From Membranipora membranacea (taxonomy: Eukaryota > Bryozoa > Gymnolaemata > Cheilostomatida > Membraniporidae): DNA of 64,000 nucleotides. Positions 1-12,100 of this stretch are shown piece by piece. The stretch spans positions 13,580,001-13,644,000 of the forward strand of contig OU612075.1 of NCBI GenBank assembly GCA_914767715.1. Reading direction: 5' to 3'. Position 1 is the stretch's first letter, and every line of letters starts with the position of its first letter. A model generated the notes under the pieces. It was given only the letters and a program-made list of their open reading frames with translations, searched no databases and was not told the DNA's origin. Both the position numbers and the translations under genes were made by a program.

Positions 1-339
1 AACCCTGTACACACAACAGGCCCAGACGGTATCCAAAATCATAGCCAATGCAGGCCTACAGATTGTCGATATTACATATCAAAATAAAATTTCATCAAGT
101 CGAGGTTTTGAAACAGTGGAGGACATGAGAATTGTGATGTGTTTTAAGATGATTTTTTCAAATGAATTTAAAAAAAATGAGTAGTCCTATCGTCAACATC
201 AAGTTCTCGCTAACCAAGCTGTCATGCACTGGATTGTGATGCGTCCCTTTAGACAAGAAAGTCATACTTCATAAGTCCTCAAAAAACAACTTCAAAACAC
301 AGTTGCACTTTAGACAATGTAATATCCCAGTTCGCTTAC

Positions 340-1822
340 TTGTTTGGATATGAGACAACTAATCCATCCTCTTGAATGTCCTTCAAGAATGCCTAAAACA
401 AACACAGAATGGTATTATTAGAGGCGTCTATAAAACAATTCTGTAATAAAAAACTGTTTGAGCACAAATACAACAAATGCCCCAAATACATAATATTTAG
501 GAAAGCAATAAAACAGCCTTTCTAGGGAGTTCAACTATTTCAATTGTTGCTATGAAATGCATCAAATTCAGTAGAATTATCAAGTTGTTTATGGCTTTGA
601 CTTGTTTAGTGTGATTGCGTTAAAACTAGACAATCATTAGGCCCTACTAATAATGTGATAAGGTTAATCCTAACACTGATCACCAACTGTGTCGTGCGCT
701 TTCAATCTTTGATCAAGCTGTTTGAAATGGCATGAATCGGCAAGGGTAGATAGATTTTGTCTCCTGCTGAGTTAGGAAAGCTAATCCAGCAGAGAAACTA
801 GCGATGAGTTATCATGAAAAATTCAACAACCAGTTTATAGCGCAACACTAAACAATTATGTATGAGCCCCTACAGTGGATTTGACGTCCTGTTATTTTCA
901 GTGTCTTCCCATAAGATACGCAGCAATGTGTGACAAAAATACAAAATAGTAATACATGAGGTACAAATTCCTTCATCTCATCGTCATCTCAACTTTATTG
1001 TGAATGCAGATTAATGCTTAGTCCACATCATGATAGTATAAATAAGCCCATGGATGCATTGCAGTGGTGTAATGGACAGCAACCATACATGATGGGGATC
1101 CTGTTGTCACGGGGATGTATTATTGCAGTCATTCATGGTATGGAAGCAATGTTGTAGTAGACAAGAAGATATACCTCACAATGGAAGGCTTTATATGTAA
1201 TGCATGCATGATTCAAGCAAGGAAGGATTGCAATGGTTGAGATCAGATTTAAGTATATACTCTTGGATATGACAGATTGTTAATGCAATGCATGGCTTTC
1301 GTATCAATTTAAAATTTTTTAATAGTAATAATTTTGGCCCTAACTAACCACTCATTCTTTATTCATCAACCAATCATTCATGCCAGTTGAATGAATGAAA
1401 TTGAATGAGTTCTCATGTGTTTAGTTAGAACTGCAGTAGAGTAGAGAGACACAAATCAGCTAGCCTGGCAATGACTTTTTACTACCTATAGTTTAGACCC
1501 ACAATGATTGAATTGCCTAGCTCTGGGCAACCATATGCAAAAGTCAGATGATATGATTAAAACAATCTCATCTGAATCTGATCTCATTCATTCAAATTTT
1601 TTTCTTCTACAAAGTACAAACAAATGAAATTTATACAGAACCAACTTCTGTAGGTCAAAGAACAACTTATCAACTTCACATTACCTTATGAGAGTAATGA
1701 ACTGAAATGCAAAAATATGTTTCATCATTTAAGTGGTCACACTATATCAAAACAAATATACCTACAGGATAGAAAACCCCATTGCTGTCACAAACTTCAA
1801 TCACCAAACATTGGTCTTCCAT
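340..1822 (-). CDS. FMR1: FMR1/FXR-family RNA-binding protein, first two coding exons (partial, continues off left edge)
   Basis: Minus-strand gene read from 1822 downward. Exon 1 is 1822-1766 (19 codons, starting MEDQCLVIEV and ending FYP) with a GT donor at 1765. Exon 2 is 392-340 (starting AFLKDIQEDG, ending in PNK), with a TTTTAG acceptor and a GTAAGC donor. The pattern matches the start of vertebrate FMRP/FXR proteins, the first Tudor/Agenet domain: a short start exon ending in FY-x at phase 0, then a 53-nt exon opening with Ala-Phe and ending at phase 2. The 53-nt length and phase are as I know them for FMR1 exon 2. FMRP/FXR proteins are cytoplasmic mRNA-binding translational regulators; the KH and RGG parts would lie left of the window. 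Invertebrates usually have one FMR1/FXR gene, so the symbol stands for the family. Positions 1-339 are intron. Confidence 0.72.
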
Positions 1823-3187
1823 TTTTCTCACTTCTTCACTTCAGCAGCTTGATTTGTTCTGAATCACGTGACCACGTCAATCTGCAGCATCTCAAATTTA
1901 TGTTGTAGATATATACTTTGACAATGATTCCATTTATTCCATTGCGGGAAATTGAAAATCAGCATATTAAAATTAAATTAAAAACTACTACTCAGTAGAT
2001 CCAGATATCAAGAGAGATTAAAAACAAAGATTCTTATTACAGTGAGATTCTAATACTTGGCCCATCAATATTTCATTTTCACAAAAAAATTTCATTACCA
2101 ATGCCACATAATATTTAATCAAAGAGGATTTTATCAAAGGACTGGGTCTGGACTGGAGATTCAGATAGATTGTTATTCATTGAGTCAGAGAATTGATTGA
2201 TTGAGTAGCAAGCATATACATTGCTGTACTATCATAGATAGATGATAGGTAGTAGTATGTATGTCACATAGTAGAAAGGAGCAGCAGAGGACCCATGTTA
2301 GTGTTAATCCTTGACAGTATGTATGTAGTATGTGTATGTATGTAATGCAAGTAACTAATGGTTTACACAAATTATGTTTGAATCATTAGTGTACTTTACT
2401 TACAACCACAATCGTGAATTGATTGTCATCTCCTTACCTCAGTTTCCTTACCTCAGATGAGGTAGCGTATCCTATTGATTTGTCAAAGAAATCGGTTTAG
2501 GGATGCCTCTAAATGTTAGGACCAGGGTTTAGACCAGGGAATGTGGTTTTAACAGCATGGCGCTGTTTAGGGTTGGGCAGTTTTCTGCCCTCTCATCTCA
2601 CAGATTGTCCGAGGCAGGAAACTAGCGTGGTAAATACTTTTGTTTGTGGCCACAGAGTAAGGTTCACCTCTGGCGGCCGCTCTGGTGGTCATTGTAGCGT
2701 TTTCCCTGTCTTCGGTGATTTCATCGTATGCTTTTGAGAGAGCATGGTGTTGGTTCTCGTTCTGAAGAACTCTGGTGAGCAGACACAGCCGATGATTTCT
2801 CCGCCTTTCTTCCAGCGACCAAATTTCTAGCTGGTTTCTGGCTTCGGTCACACTTGCACCACGACCCTTCAGGTTGCCTATGAATCTGATGGCGTCATTT
2901 TGCACCAGTTCTATCTTCTGTGCTGTTGTTTTGGTGGATGGGTCCCATACTGTGTCTGCGAATTCGAGGATTGGCCTACATAGGCACATTCACAATGAAT
3001 ATGATGTCTATTCTGAGAGATTGAGATTGTTTTATTAGTACTAATTATGCCGAACTTTAACGACAGTCCTCTCGTGTTAGCACTCAGTAGGTAGTAGGCC
3101 CTAAGATTAGCCACACAATGAAGGTCCGTTTCATTTTTGAGGATCTGCCAATTTTACTCTTTACAGGTTGCTACTCATCATAACTGG
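1823..3187. promoter_or_regulatory. Divergent intergenic region between FMR1/FXR and TRIP13, with a CACGTG E-box
   Basis: The two genes are transcribed away from each other and their coding starts are about 1.37 kb apart. A CACGTG E-box inside TCACGTGAC sits at 1865-1870, about 43 bp upstream of the FMR1/FXR start codon, so it is in its 5'UTR or core promoter. The human FMR1 promoter is known to bind USF1/USF2 at an E-box. TRIP13's first coding exon is preceded by a CTTTACAG acceptor ending at 3166, so at least one 5' non-coding exon should lie in this interval; I could not place it. A LINE fragment occupies 2567-2989. No TATA box or CpG-rich core was recognised. Confidence 0.45.
2567..2989 (-). 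mobile_element. LINE retrotransposon fragment (3' end of reverse-transcriptase ORF)
   Basis: About 140 residues are open on the minus strand. They resemble the tail of ORF2 in CR1/Jockey-like non-LTR elements: an LEFADTVWDP-type segment (usual form LEYAxxVWxP), then KIELVQNDAIRFI, then SLEERRRNHRLCLLTRVLQ and a terminal FLPRTI motif. There is no intact endonuclease or RT catalytic core here, so this is a 5'-truncated copy. The tail of the fragment at 50689-51018 (RNHRLALLAKILQ..., AYDKI, MTTRA) is clearly the same family. It sits inside the FMR1-TRIP13 intergenic region. Confidence 0.75.
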
Positions 3188-6100
3188 ATGGAGCACTGCA
3201 ATGGTGATGGGGTAAAGAATGGGATCATACCCCCTGTAATGAATGTAGATGTCTGTGCCAAACCCACCAGTACTGCAAGAGTCAGTAAAATCAAGGAAAG
3301 AGTCAAGATCTTCATCTTAGAGACTAAGGTATGTCAATACAACAACAAAAGATGAAAAATAGTAATGACCTCAACCCAAATTTAGGATTGATGCAGTCTG
3401 ATATCTTGGACATTGGATTTGGTCTGCACTGTATGTGAGACTCAGTATACCTGGATGGCTACATAATTCTGCATGAAAACAATGGAGTTGTTTTAATTGT
3501 GTGAGCCATGGCAATTATTTCTCTTCATTTTTGTTTTTGATCAGGCTATCAATCATGTTTTTTTGTGATTTGCAAATTCAATGCGCTGTAACTTAATATC
3601 AACTGAAATCTATATGTGGATCTTGAGTGTTTGATATATGAGATGCTGTACGCGTGCTGACTATGTTGTGTAGGGTGCTGCTGCCGGTTCGAGGTACTCT
3701 GTATTCACTGCTGACCCTTTCCTATCAGAGCATGTAGAGGTCATACAGGTATCAGACGATGATGACTCGATCGACTCTCCTCTTGATCAGTGCGAGCTCA
3801 AGGTCCACGTCTATCAGTGTCATCAAGGTATATGCTTTTCCTTTCTTCCAGTCAAATACATAGCCTTGCCTAGTATTATCTGTATTGCAGTGTCTAAAAA
3901 ATAAAGTATACCAAGCCTACATACTTGTTATGTGATGTAACTTCATCCATGGTCAAGTTAACATCTCAGACCAATATTAACATCTTCTGTATTTTTCTAC
4001 TTGAAAATAGTTTACCGGAAAACGTAAATTGATAACTCACATGTAAACTGCATTTTTTATTGAAATATGCAATCTTAGATATGACCTGGCGTTACATAAC
4101 CCTTGTACTGCACGAATCAAGTTTCATCTAGTTTGTCTGTATTAGGAGTTGCTCCCTCTTGTGATGCCGCAGGCTTAAAGTCCTACGCGCCAAAGGCAGT
4201 GCACGGGGATTAATGATAATTAGTATTTGCTATTGACAAGCAACACCATTGGATAATGAGTGTAATGTCACGCCTAGTTACGCCTATTTTAGCCCAGTCC
4301 ACGTTGCATTTGAGTTTTGCAGAAATCGAGCTTGCATGTTTCAAGTGTTTTCTCAAGTGCTCAAGTGTGTTATGCAAGAAATCAAGCAACACCTGTGCCC
4401 TTGCAGCTTAGCAGGCGACTGCAATGTTTATGTGATGTTGAAAGGAAGCGACACTTCACACCAGCTGATGAAAACATTTGACTTTGTGTACAAACAAGGA
4501 TTATTTGTATCCTGCTATTCCACTGTATAACAGGGCCGTAGATTAGAAAATATGGTAGGGGAGGCAAAGGTCCGAGGCGAGTCCAATGCATCACCAGTAA
4601 CCTCCTCCCCGAGAAATTTAAGCCAATTTAAGCAACTGGAAATCCCAGAGGAGCTGATTCTGACATGGATTATTAAATTAGAGTGTTTTTAGGCCACTGT
4701 ATTTAGCTATCTAGGGGAGGCAGTGCCTTTCTGCCTCACCTAGAACTACGGTCCTGTACAATAAATAGTGTAAACTTATTCTAACTATCGTAGAGGTATA
4801 ATTGTAATAATCTTTGACACAATGATAATAAAAATAATCTTGCAGAAATGAAAGTGAATTAGAGAGATGTTGCTGCATTACCTTCCTCTAGAAAAAAACT
4901 TGTTACGGAAAAATTTGCAGTACAAATTTTTAATGGTATGCGTTACATTAGAGGCCTATGAGCAGATGAAGATAAATGCAAAAGACGGAGGATGTCCATG
5001 GTAAAGTGAACATCCGAAGGGAAGTCATTTCGACTGTGGTGTGAAAATGTGTGATAATCCGGCCATAGCCAACCTCCGGTCGACTGTGAGTTTTGCCGAA
5101 AAGGTCACTTTGTTTGGCCAGATGCACTCTCACCACAGAGAAAAGTTGAAACGCACTTTCTCGCATTGTTCAAAATTTTGGTGTACGATATATTCATTAT
5201 GGTCGCATCTGAAATTCAGGAAATTTCTAGTTGTTGCTCTATTGCAGCAGATGGGAATTCTCCACTACATGTAACATTCATGGAAAAGACAGGTCCAAAA
5301 AAAGGTTGCATAAAAATGTTGCGGCTAATTGGTATACTCCCAAAAAAAGTAGCCAATCTCGAGAAAAAAATTTGGTGATGCATGCCCTAATCCTCCATAT
5401 GTCCGGTATACATGGATGACAATGTGCGACAACCAAAACGACTAGCCCTAAACCCAATGACCTTTTTCAGGACCACCAATCATAAATGAAGTGATTGTTT
5501 ATTTATGTCACATCATGAAAAACATACATGACATCATCATACTCGTGTTTACTCGAATCCTTTATACTGTATCATACTAATCTCTTAGATGAGATACATA
5601 GAGTTTTGGTCATTACAACCCTCACAAACTCCCAAAATGATCGATAAGAATAGTGTTTATTTGTGGCTGCTTGTCTGCAACATCAATGCAAAATACTGTA
5701 TTCAACATTGCCCTTGGATAAAGCCCATATAGCTATTTTATCCCATCTCATGTAAACTTGATTGTAGGATTTTAATAGCATATAATTGCCAATTAATGAC
5801 AGCAACCGTAACTAGGCACTTGAAAAAAATTCTAGGCACTATATAAATCTGTCAATCGTATTTCAAAATCGACCAATAAGAACCAGTAAAATGTGGGGCG
5901 GGTAATTTGAAATCTCTGCGGCTGTGCAATTTTGAGTCAAAGCTGATGCATTTTCACCACTTTCTAAGGAGATTTTTGGAATGAGATTTATATTGGGATG
6001 TGTGTATGTAACATCTGCATCAGGCCATGCAATTTTCATCTCAATAAAGTCAAGACTGCTCATCATATTCCCAAAAAAGCAGGAGGAATTTGAATGCTGC

Positions 6101-9100
6101 TAACCCCATTTGAATTTGATATGGCTGGGTGATCGCTTTACATTGACTGGCCCTTTTATACCGGTCGAGGCACTTTAATAGTAGAATTTGAAGCGGCCCC
6201 AAACTTGATCTAACATATGCCAACTAACATTCACTTATAACCCAAACATATACATTAATTAAAATAATGTTTTGAATTGGTGTTGAAGCAGTTCCATCGA
6301 GCAATGAAGTGGCAATGAAAACCTGTGTCATATGAAAAAAAGCATAAGAAATGAATGATATTTTTATATGATATGATATAAGATGGACCTGGCTCTGAAG
6401 AGATTGATGGTCAGGAGGATGTATCTGCTGCCACACATTGGTTATTACCTGCTGCCGAGATGGAAGGACTCTGGGAAAACTTAATCTTCGACAGGTTAGC
6501 TCGTGAAGCATTTTATGGGTGAAGAGCATTCATGTATGTTTGTTGAAAAAATTAAGATGCTATAACCCGTAGGGTGTCCTAGTATTTCAGTTTAATATAT
6601 AGCATAATGGAATACTTCACCATAAAAATTAGAATTGTATTGTATCAAACTGAAATTACTCTTTGACAAGCAAATGAAAGACTCATAAAATCCAAATTCT
6701 ACACAATTTAATATTTTGTTGTGCCATTCCTACCCATATATGCTAGGTTACAAGCATAATGTGAATTATGGCCACCTGAACCTTCTTAATCCTCTCATTG
6801 CACTTTGCTTACGTTTATCTCTTTTTGACAGTGAGATAAAGAACAACCTTCTACAGTACGCTCAAACTACAATGTTATTCTCAGCAGCTAATGTAGACAG
6901 TAATGTTATATCCTGGAATAGAGTAGTTCTCCTGCACGGTAAGTTATCTGAGACCCCATCATGTCAACCTAACATGTATCAACAAGTTCAACTCCATTCA
7001 TATTTTCAATTTTTGAAAGAACTCTTTGTGAGTAGCCAAAATATGGCTCAGTCAAATTGTCTCTATGACCTTAAGGCTAGTAGCCTTGGTGGTAGTTGAC
7101 ATCTCAGACCAATATGACAAGCCTTAGTTCGTGGATGCGAATCGATTTATGTATAGTGTTGATATACACAGTTTTAGCTTTGTTTACTAAAGCAATAAAG
7201 AGTGTTAGTGGTTATTGTTGCGATAGAGAGCACTTCCATTTACATAATCTATGCGCTTACTTGCCTCGTTAAATGAATCTCTTACTATCATTTCTGCCTA
7301 ACATGTTTATTCACCTTCACCACCGCCTATCATTTGTTGAGAGTAGTTTCTACACCTCTGTTTTGTATTAGCAATCATAGTTTCAATGTTAATATTGACT
7401 ATACTCTTCTTTTTTAGGCCCTCCTGGGACAGGAAAGACTTCTCTTTGTAAAGCTTTAGCACAGAAGCTGTGTGTACGTATGTCTGATAAGTAAGTCATC
7501 ACTAATTAGTTTCTTTCTATTCATGTATAACACTGCACATCGAAGTATGTAGTATCATTAGTTTATACTATGGATATAAGTACACTGTGCACTTTGTCAT
7601 CAATACAGCCCATTTTCACTACTCTGCCTCAAGCATTGTTGAACTCATTCTTGCATGGCGTATAAAAATATCCAAGTATCTACGCCTTATATGATTATTT
7701 TATTAACACGCAGATTTCGCTACGGGCAGTTGATCGAGATAAACAGTCATGGTTTATTCAGTAAATGGTTTTCTGAGTCTGGAAAACTTGTAGTGAAGAT
7801 GTTTCAGAAGATTCAAGAGTTGATAGATGATCCAGAGGCTCTTATCTGTATTCTCATGGATGAGGTAAGTCCGAGTAGGATGTTTGATAAGAGTAACCCA
7901 GTAATCAGTAGACATCTGTAAGGGAAGGGTGGGGGTATATCCCACCCTTCCTGTCAGAGCTGTACGAGAAGAAAATATCATAGAAGAGTTGTTCTCCCAG
8001 TTATTGTGGGGGAATAACTCACAGATTCAGGAAAAAAATATGTTGTATTTGTCCTGAAAAGCCATTTATCTTTTAGAACAATGGCTCACAATTTCATAAA
8101 TGAATGATCATGATGCAAACATCAACATTAAGTAACACATTTTTCGTTCTCTTTACAAAAAAAATTACCACACAAAGAACCTTTGCTTTCTCTCCATATT
8201 ATACAGTATTATATATTATTATGCCAAGGGTGAGACGTGAATTTTTTGAATGAGAACTATTTCTATTCACTGGGATCTAAGGATATGTTGAGCATTGTTG
8301 GTGTAGATGCTCAGGGTTGGGTTATCAGGAACACTGGTTTGGAAGGAGGATTTATGTGTCACTTTTATTACTTGACAAACTTTAATGCAGGAACCTAATT
8401 CAACCCTAATCTTGATGAAGAAGCATGGTGTAAAATACATCGTAAATGCTATCATAAGCCAAGTTCTACTGGGAATTTCAGTAAATTTCACTATGGGATA
8501 TTAAGTGAAATACTGTTTGATAATAAGCAATGTTTTGATGTTTACCATTTGTCAGATATATATCTTGTATTGTGACAGGTAGAGAGTTTGACAGCTGTGA
8601 GGAGGGCTAGCGGTAACGAGCCATCAGACGCTATCAGAGTTGTCAACGCACTACTCACACAAATCGATCAAATCAAGGTAATATAACTGTTATTGTAAGC
8701 TCCCATGATATGTGCAAATACCTGTACACAGTAATTTGCCGTGCTATCTATTATAATCAGTGGTATAATCAATTATTGTTTACCGATGGGAATGTCCGCT
8801 GGATTTAGCCATTAAGAATAAACTGTCATCAAACTCATTAGTTCCTTTGAGATTAAGTTTCCAAATGGATGTCTGAATGCTTTGTATCATTGGGTTCTTC
8901 AGGTTTTGGCGTTTTTTGATTATAAATATGTCAGCTTGATCAAAATTGATTTGCCAGTTTTATTCCAGTGTACATTAAAGTTAATAAACCAAAAAAATTA
9001 ATTTACTCGCAAACGGACATTTTTGAATGACATAACTGATTTTAAAGCCCAGGGTCTAGAAGGGTCTAGATTATGTTATCTCCCCTGTTGCAGATTAACA

Positions 9101-11529
9101 CTAAAACATCTTTGATAAGGCTACCTTTGACAAATACTGTTTGTGATCATTTCTGGTGTAAGTATAGCAGCTTGGTAACTGTCCTAAGCAAGCCAGGGCT
9201 ATGCTTACTGTTATTCTGTTAGTTGATCATCATTTTAGTGTTAATCTACAACAGGGAAGATAACATAATCTAGACGCTGGGTTTTCGCACTTTGAAAGCG
9301 GTTACATCGTTCGATAATGTCCTTCGTAAAGTAAATTAAGTTTATTTGTTAATTGCTATTTGATAACTTTGATATGAACAGTGTTTGCTTTTTGCTTTCC
9401 TAAACACTTAAAGAGAAGTGAAATAGTAAATAATTTGTTGTTGTTTCAGAGATACCCTAATGTGTTGATACTGACGACATCTAATGTAACAGGAGCTATA
9501 GACTTAGCCTTCGTGGATAGAGCAGATATTAAACAGTATATAGGATTACCTTCCCCTGCTGCTATATATAAAATCTACACAAGCTGTATAACTGAGCTCA
9601 TCAGGGCCGGCATAATACTCTCTACTCACAAGGTAAGATAACTGGTGTTATGAGAAGTTAGGTGTACAGTGCGGGACCTGAACTCTCTTTACTACTCTCC
9701 AACTACTGTGTAGTTTGGTACCGACACGCCAAACTAATTGATGTACTTTTATGGCTGCATGATCTTTGAATGTAATTATATTACTATCCGAGAGGTGTTG
9801 CCAAATGGATGCCTGATACCTCAAAAATTACCAAAAAAAGTTGAAGCCTGGATTAAGTTCAGGGTGTCATTCTAAGTGATGTTCATGTGTCTTAAAAAGT
9901 TGTCTATGCTCAAGCCACTTCTGTACTTGGTGTGCTTTAAACGCCCTGAGAGGCATGACTCACAATATTTCGCTATATACCATCTCAGTAACAGCATCTC
10001 TGACATGTCACTAAAACCTTTGTGGCTGTCGTGTGAAGAGGAAGTCCAGTATCATATCTCTTCAATCTGATCCTGATAAAAAAAATTATCTTAAAGAGCA
10101 AAAATTGAGAGTACGCAGACATTAATTATTTGTGAATCACAGAAATTAAATTGTTTTGTAAACTTGCCAGATATTGTCCAATCCTAAGAAGTTTGAGCTT
10201 AGTTTATTTAATGCATGTTTTTTTACGATATCCATGCAACTAAATTTCAAATCATTTAGGTGATGGAGTAAAAAACCATGCCAGGCCAATGTATAATGTA
10301 TTTTGAGCATTAATTGATTGATTGATCTCACAATAAAATTTAGCGTAGCCTGAGGCTTTGGACCATCTTTCAAAAACTTGTTTATGATACCATTTAGAGC
10401 TCCGGCCCATTTCTCATATTTTTTGCAGTTTTCCCAGTTTTAACTACATTTATGCCAGCAAGCAGCAACCAATTTAATGACATGGAAATTACAAATGTAA
10501 AATAATCAAACTTTGATGAATAAGATTTCTCAACAGGATACTAAAACAGGATAAACATAAAAAACGTATAAACATACATATAAATGTCGTAAACATGGGC
10601 GGCTCATCCTTGATTTCTTAGTTTTTATCTCAAAAATTAGTTTTGACCTGAGCGAGAGTATGGTTATATTTACGGCCTTCAAACTGTTTGATCAATTCTG
10701 ACAATCAAGGTGATTTGTCATCAAATGATTCCTGTTAATGCGCTACATAAATCTCCCTAAGCCATCAAATAAATGTCTTATTTCTGGTTTAGAAGTAAAA
10801 AACAACAAAAACACAAATAATAAATAAACGCAGTGACAAAATTGAATATTTTATATACCACAAACTTTTTACACTGGCCAAGACTCAAAAGCAAAAACTG
10901 GTACAATATTATAAATGTTTTGGCTTAAAATGTGTTGAAAGAACTAGCTAACCTCACATTAATTTAAGATTATTTCCCCATTTCACTAGGGAGTATCTAT
11001 TTTTGCCTTAAAATTAAACTCAGCTTCATATCAATCATGTACGCCTGCAATGTTTGTATAAGTTTTTAATCGTAATTAGGTGATATAATTTTACTCTTGG
11101 TTAGATTTCTGCCTCCTCTTCAGTTAAGAGATTAATACCTCTTCCCTTTTGTACCACATAACCAGTTTAATACAGTGATTAATAAGAAATATGTACATTG
11201 TGCCTGTTACTGTTAACCTATTGGCCTACAATGATTAACTTTTGTTTTCTTCTGGTTAGATTCTTGACTGGAAGACATTGAAGGCTCAGGGGGAAAGTGA
11301 TAGTGATGTTACGCACTGTTCAGTCAAACTACGTGAGATTTGCTACCTTACTCAAGGACTTAGCGGGCGAACTATCCGCAAACTACCATTCCTAGCACAC
11401 GCCCTCTTTATTAAAGATAAAATGACTAATTTACCAAACTTCCTGTGTGGCCTCCAGTCAGCTGTACGCAAACAGATACAGGAAAGAGAAGATATGGGTC
11501 ATCAGACTGACATGGGGGTTTCTACATGA
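3188..11529 (+). CDS. TRIP13: Pachytene checkpoint protein 2 homologue (TRIP13), AAA+ ATPase, 9 coding exons, complete
   Basis: Exons: 3188-3328 (exon start near 3167), 3674-3827, 6383-6494, 6832-6938, 7418-7490, 7714-7864, 8579-8677, 9450-9632, 11260-11529. Joined, they give 429 residues (human about 432) with every splice phase compatible. Recognisable parts are an N-terminal HORMA-adaptor-binding domain, the [13 protein letters not shown] segment, Walker A GPPGTGKT at about residues 172-179, the [10 protein letters not shown] pore-loop region, Walker B ILMDE ending at about 246, sensor-1 TTSN at about 288-291, FVDRAD with the conserved Arg near 303, and the sensor-2 segment [15 protein letters not shown] near 373. 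The family remodels HORMA proteins (MAD2, HORMADs) with the p31comet adaptor in the spindle checkpoint and meiosis. All ATPase residues are present, so it should be active. The start ATG at 3188 is chosen for length match; the exon is open 5' of it for 7 codons. Confidence 0.95.
9043..9286. repeat. Foldback (inverted-repeat) element in TRIP13 intron 7
   Basis: The left arm, about 9043-9106 (CCCAGGGTCTAGA ... TTAACACTAAAA), is the near-perfect reverse complement of about 9233-9286 (TTTTAGTGTTAATCTACA ... CTAGACGCTGGG), with about 126 bp between them. The left arm also carries a 10-bp tandem duplication (AGGGTCTAGA twice), which interrupts the symmetry. It looks like a small non-autonomous foldback element or MITE of about 245 bp. 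No clear target duplication could be assigned. It lies wholly within the 8678-9449 intron. Confidence 0.6.
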
Positions 11530-11583
11530 GGAGACAATAACATTGTACTTAGCAGTAAGGCAATATTCCATTCATTTTATGTG

Positions 11584-11718
11584 TTTAAGTGCTCAAACGT
11601 TACCGGGGTTGATGGTAGTTGCATTTCGTTATCAGCTACTTTATCATTACTTTGCTGGGGTTGTGGTCAATAATGTAACGCCCATACCACCAATCCAGGA
11701 AACGTTTGAGCACTTATA
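11584..11718. repeat. Long imperfect hairpin just downstream of the TRIP13 stop codon
   Basis: AAGTGCTCAAACGTT on the left (about 11586-11600) pairs with AACGTTTGAGCACTT on the right (about 11701-11715). Pairing continues inward with a few mismatches through GGTTGATGGTAGTTGCATT against AATGTAACGCCCATACCACC. The predicted stem has about 50-bp arms around a loop of roughly 40 bases. It begins about 55 bp after the TRIP13 stop, so it is probably in the 3'UTR. It could be a MITE remnant or an RNA structure. Confidence 0.6.
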
Positions 11719-12094
11719 CTCTATAAATTTGTTAAGTTGTTCCACAAATGGCCATTACTATAATTATGTGAGACCTAGTTATCCAAAGTTATAGGACAGT
11801 GTACTGTATTGGAAATCCTTACCATTTTTTTCTCTATGTAACAGTTACAATCCTGCTGTTCTTGACAAGAGCAGAGAAAGAGACACCATGATATAATGTA
11901 CTCGTTATGTACCGAGAGGATCGATTGACCTGACACTTATATATAAATATTGGTACGCTCCACTCATTAGAGAGAAAGGTTACGACACGCAAACTTTAAT
12001 TACAGTTAGACATGTTTCACCTACTCATTTCCGTGATTGTGTATAGATTTGAGACCCTTGTTTCTGGTTAATTTATTTTGAACAAGAAAACAGA

Positions 12095-12100
12095 AATAAA
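12095..12100 (+). terminator. Candidate TRIP13 polyadenylation signal (AATAAA)
   Basis: The first clear AATAAA on the plus strand after the TRIP13 stop codon is here, about 565 nt downstream. This would put the hairpin at 11584-11718 inside the 3'UTR. Variant signals closer to the stop cannot be excluded. Confidence 0.35.

Noticed and set aside
336-392. Terminal exon ending PNK-stop at 336-338
   Set aside because: I first read the TAA as a stop, but AA|GTAAGC is a strong donor and the FMR1 exon 2 pattern (53 nt, phase 2) fits, so the TAA is intronic.
5041-5419. Overlapping short open frames on both strands
   Set aside because: They lie in TRIP13 intron 2 and show no domain, conservation signal or splice context.
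3958-7125. Short shared phrase TGACATCTCAGACCAATAT in two TRIP13 introns (about 3958 and 7098)
   Set aside because: Only about 20 bp long, with no similarity extending beyond it; too little to call an element.
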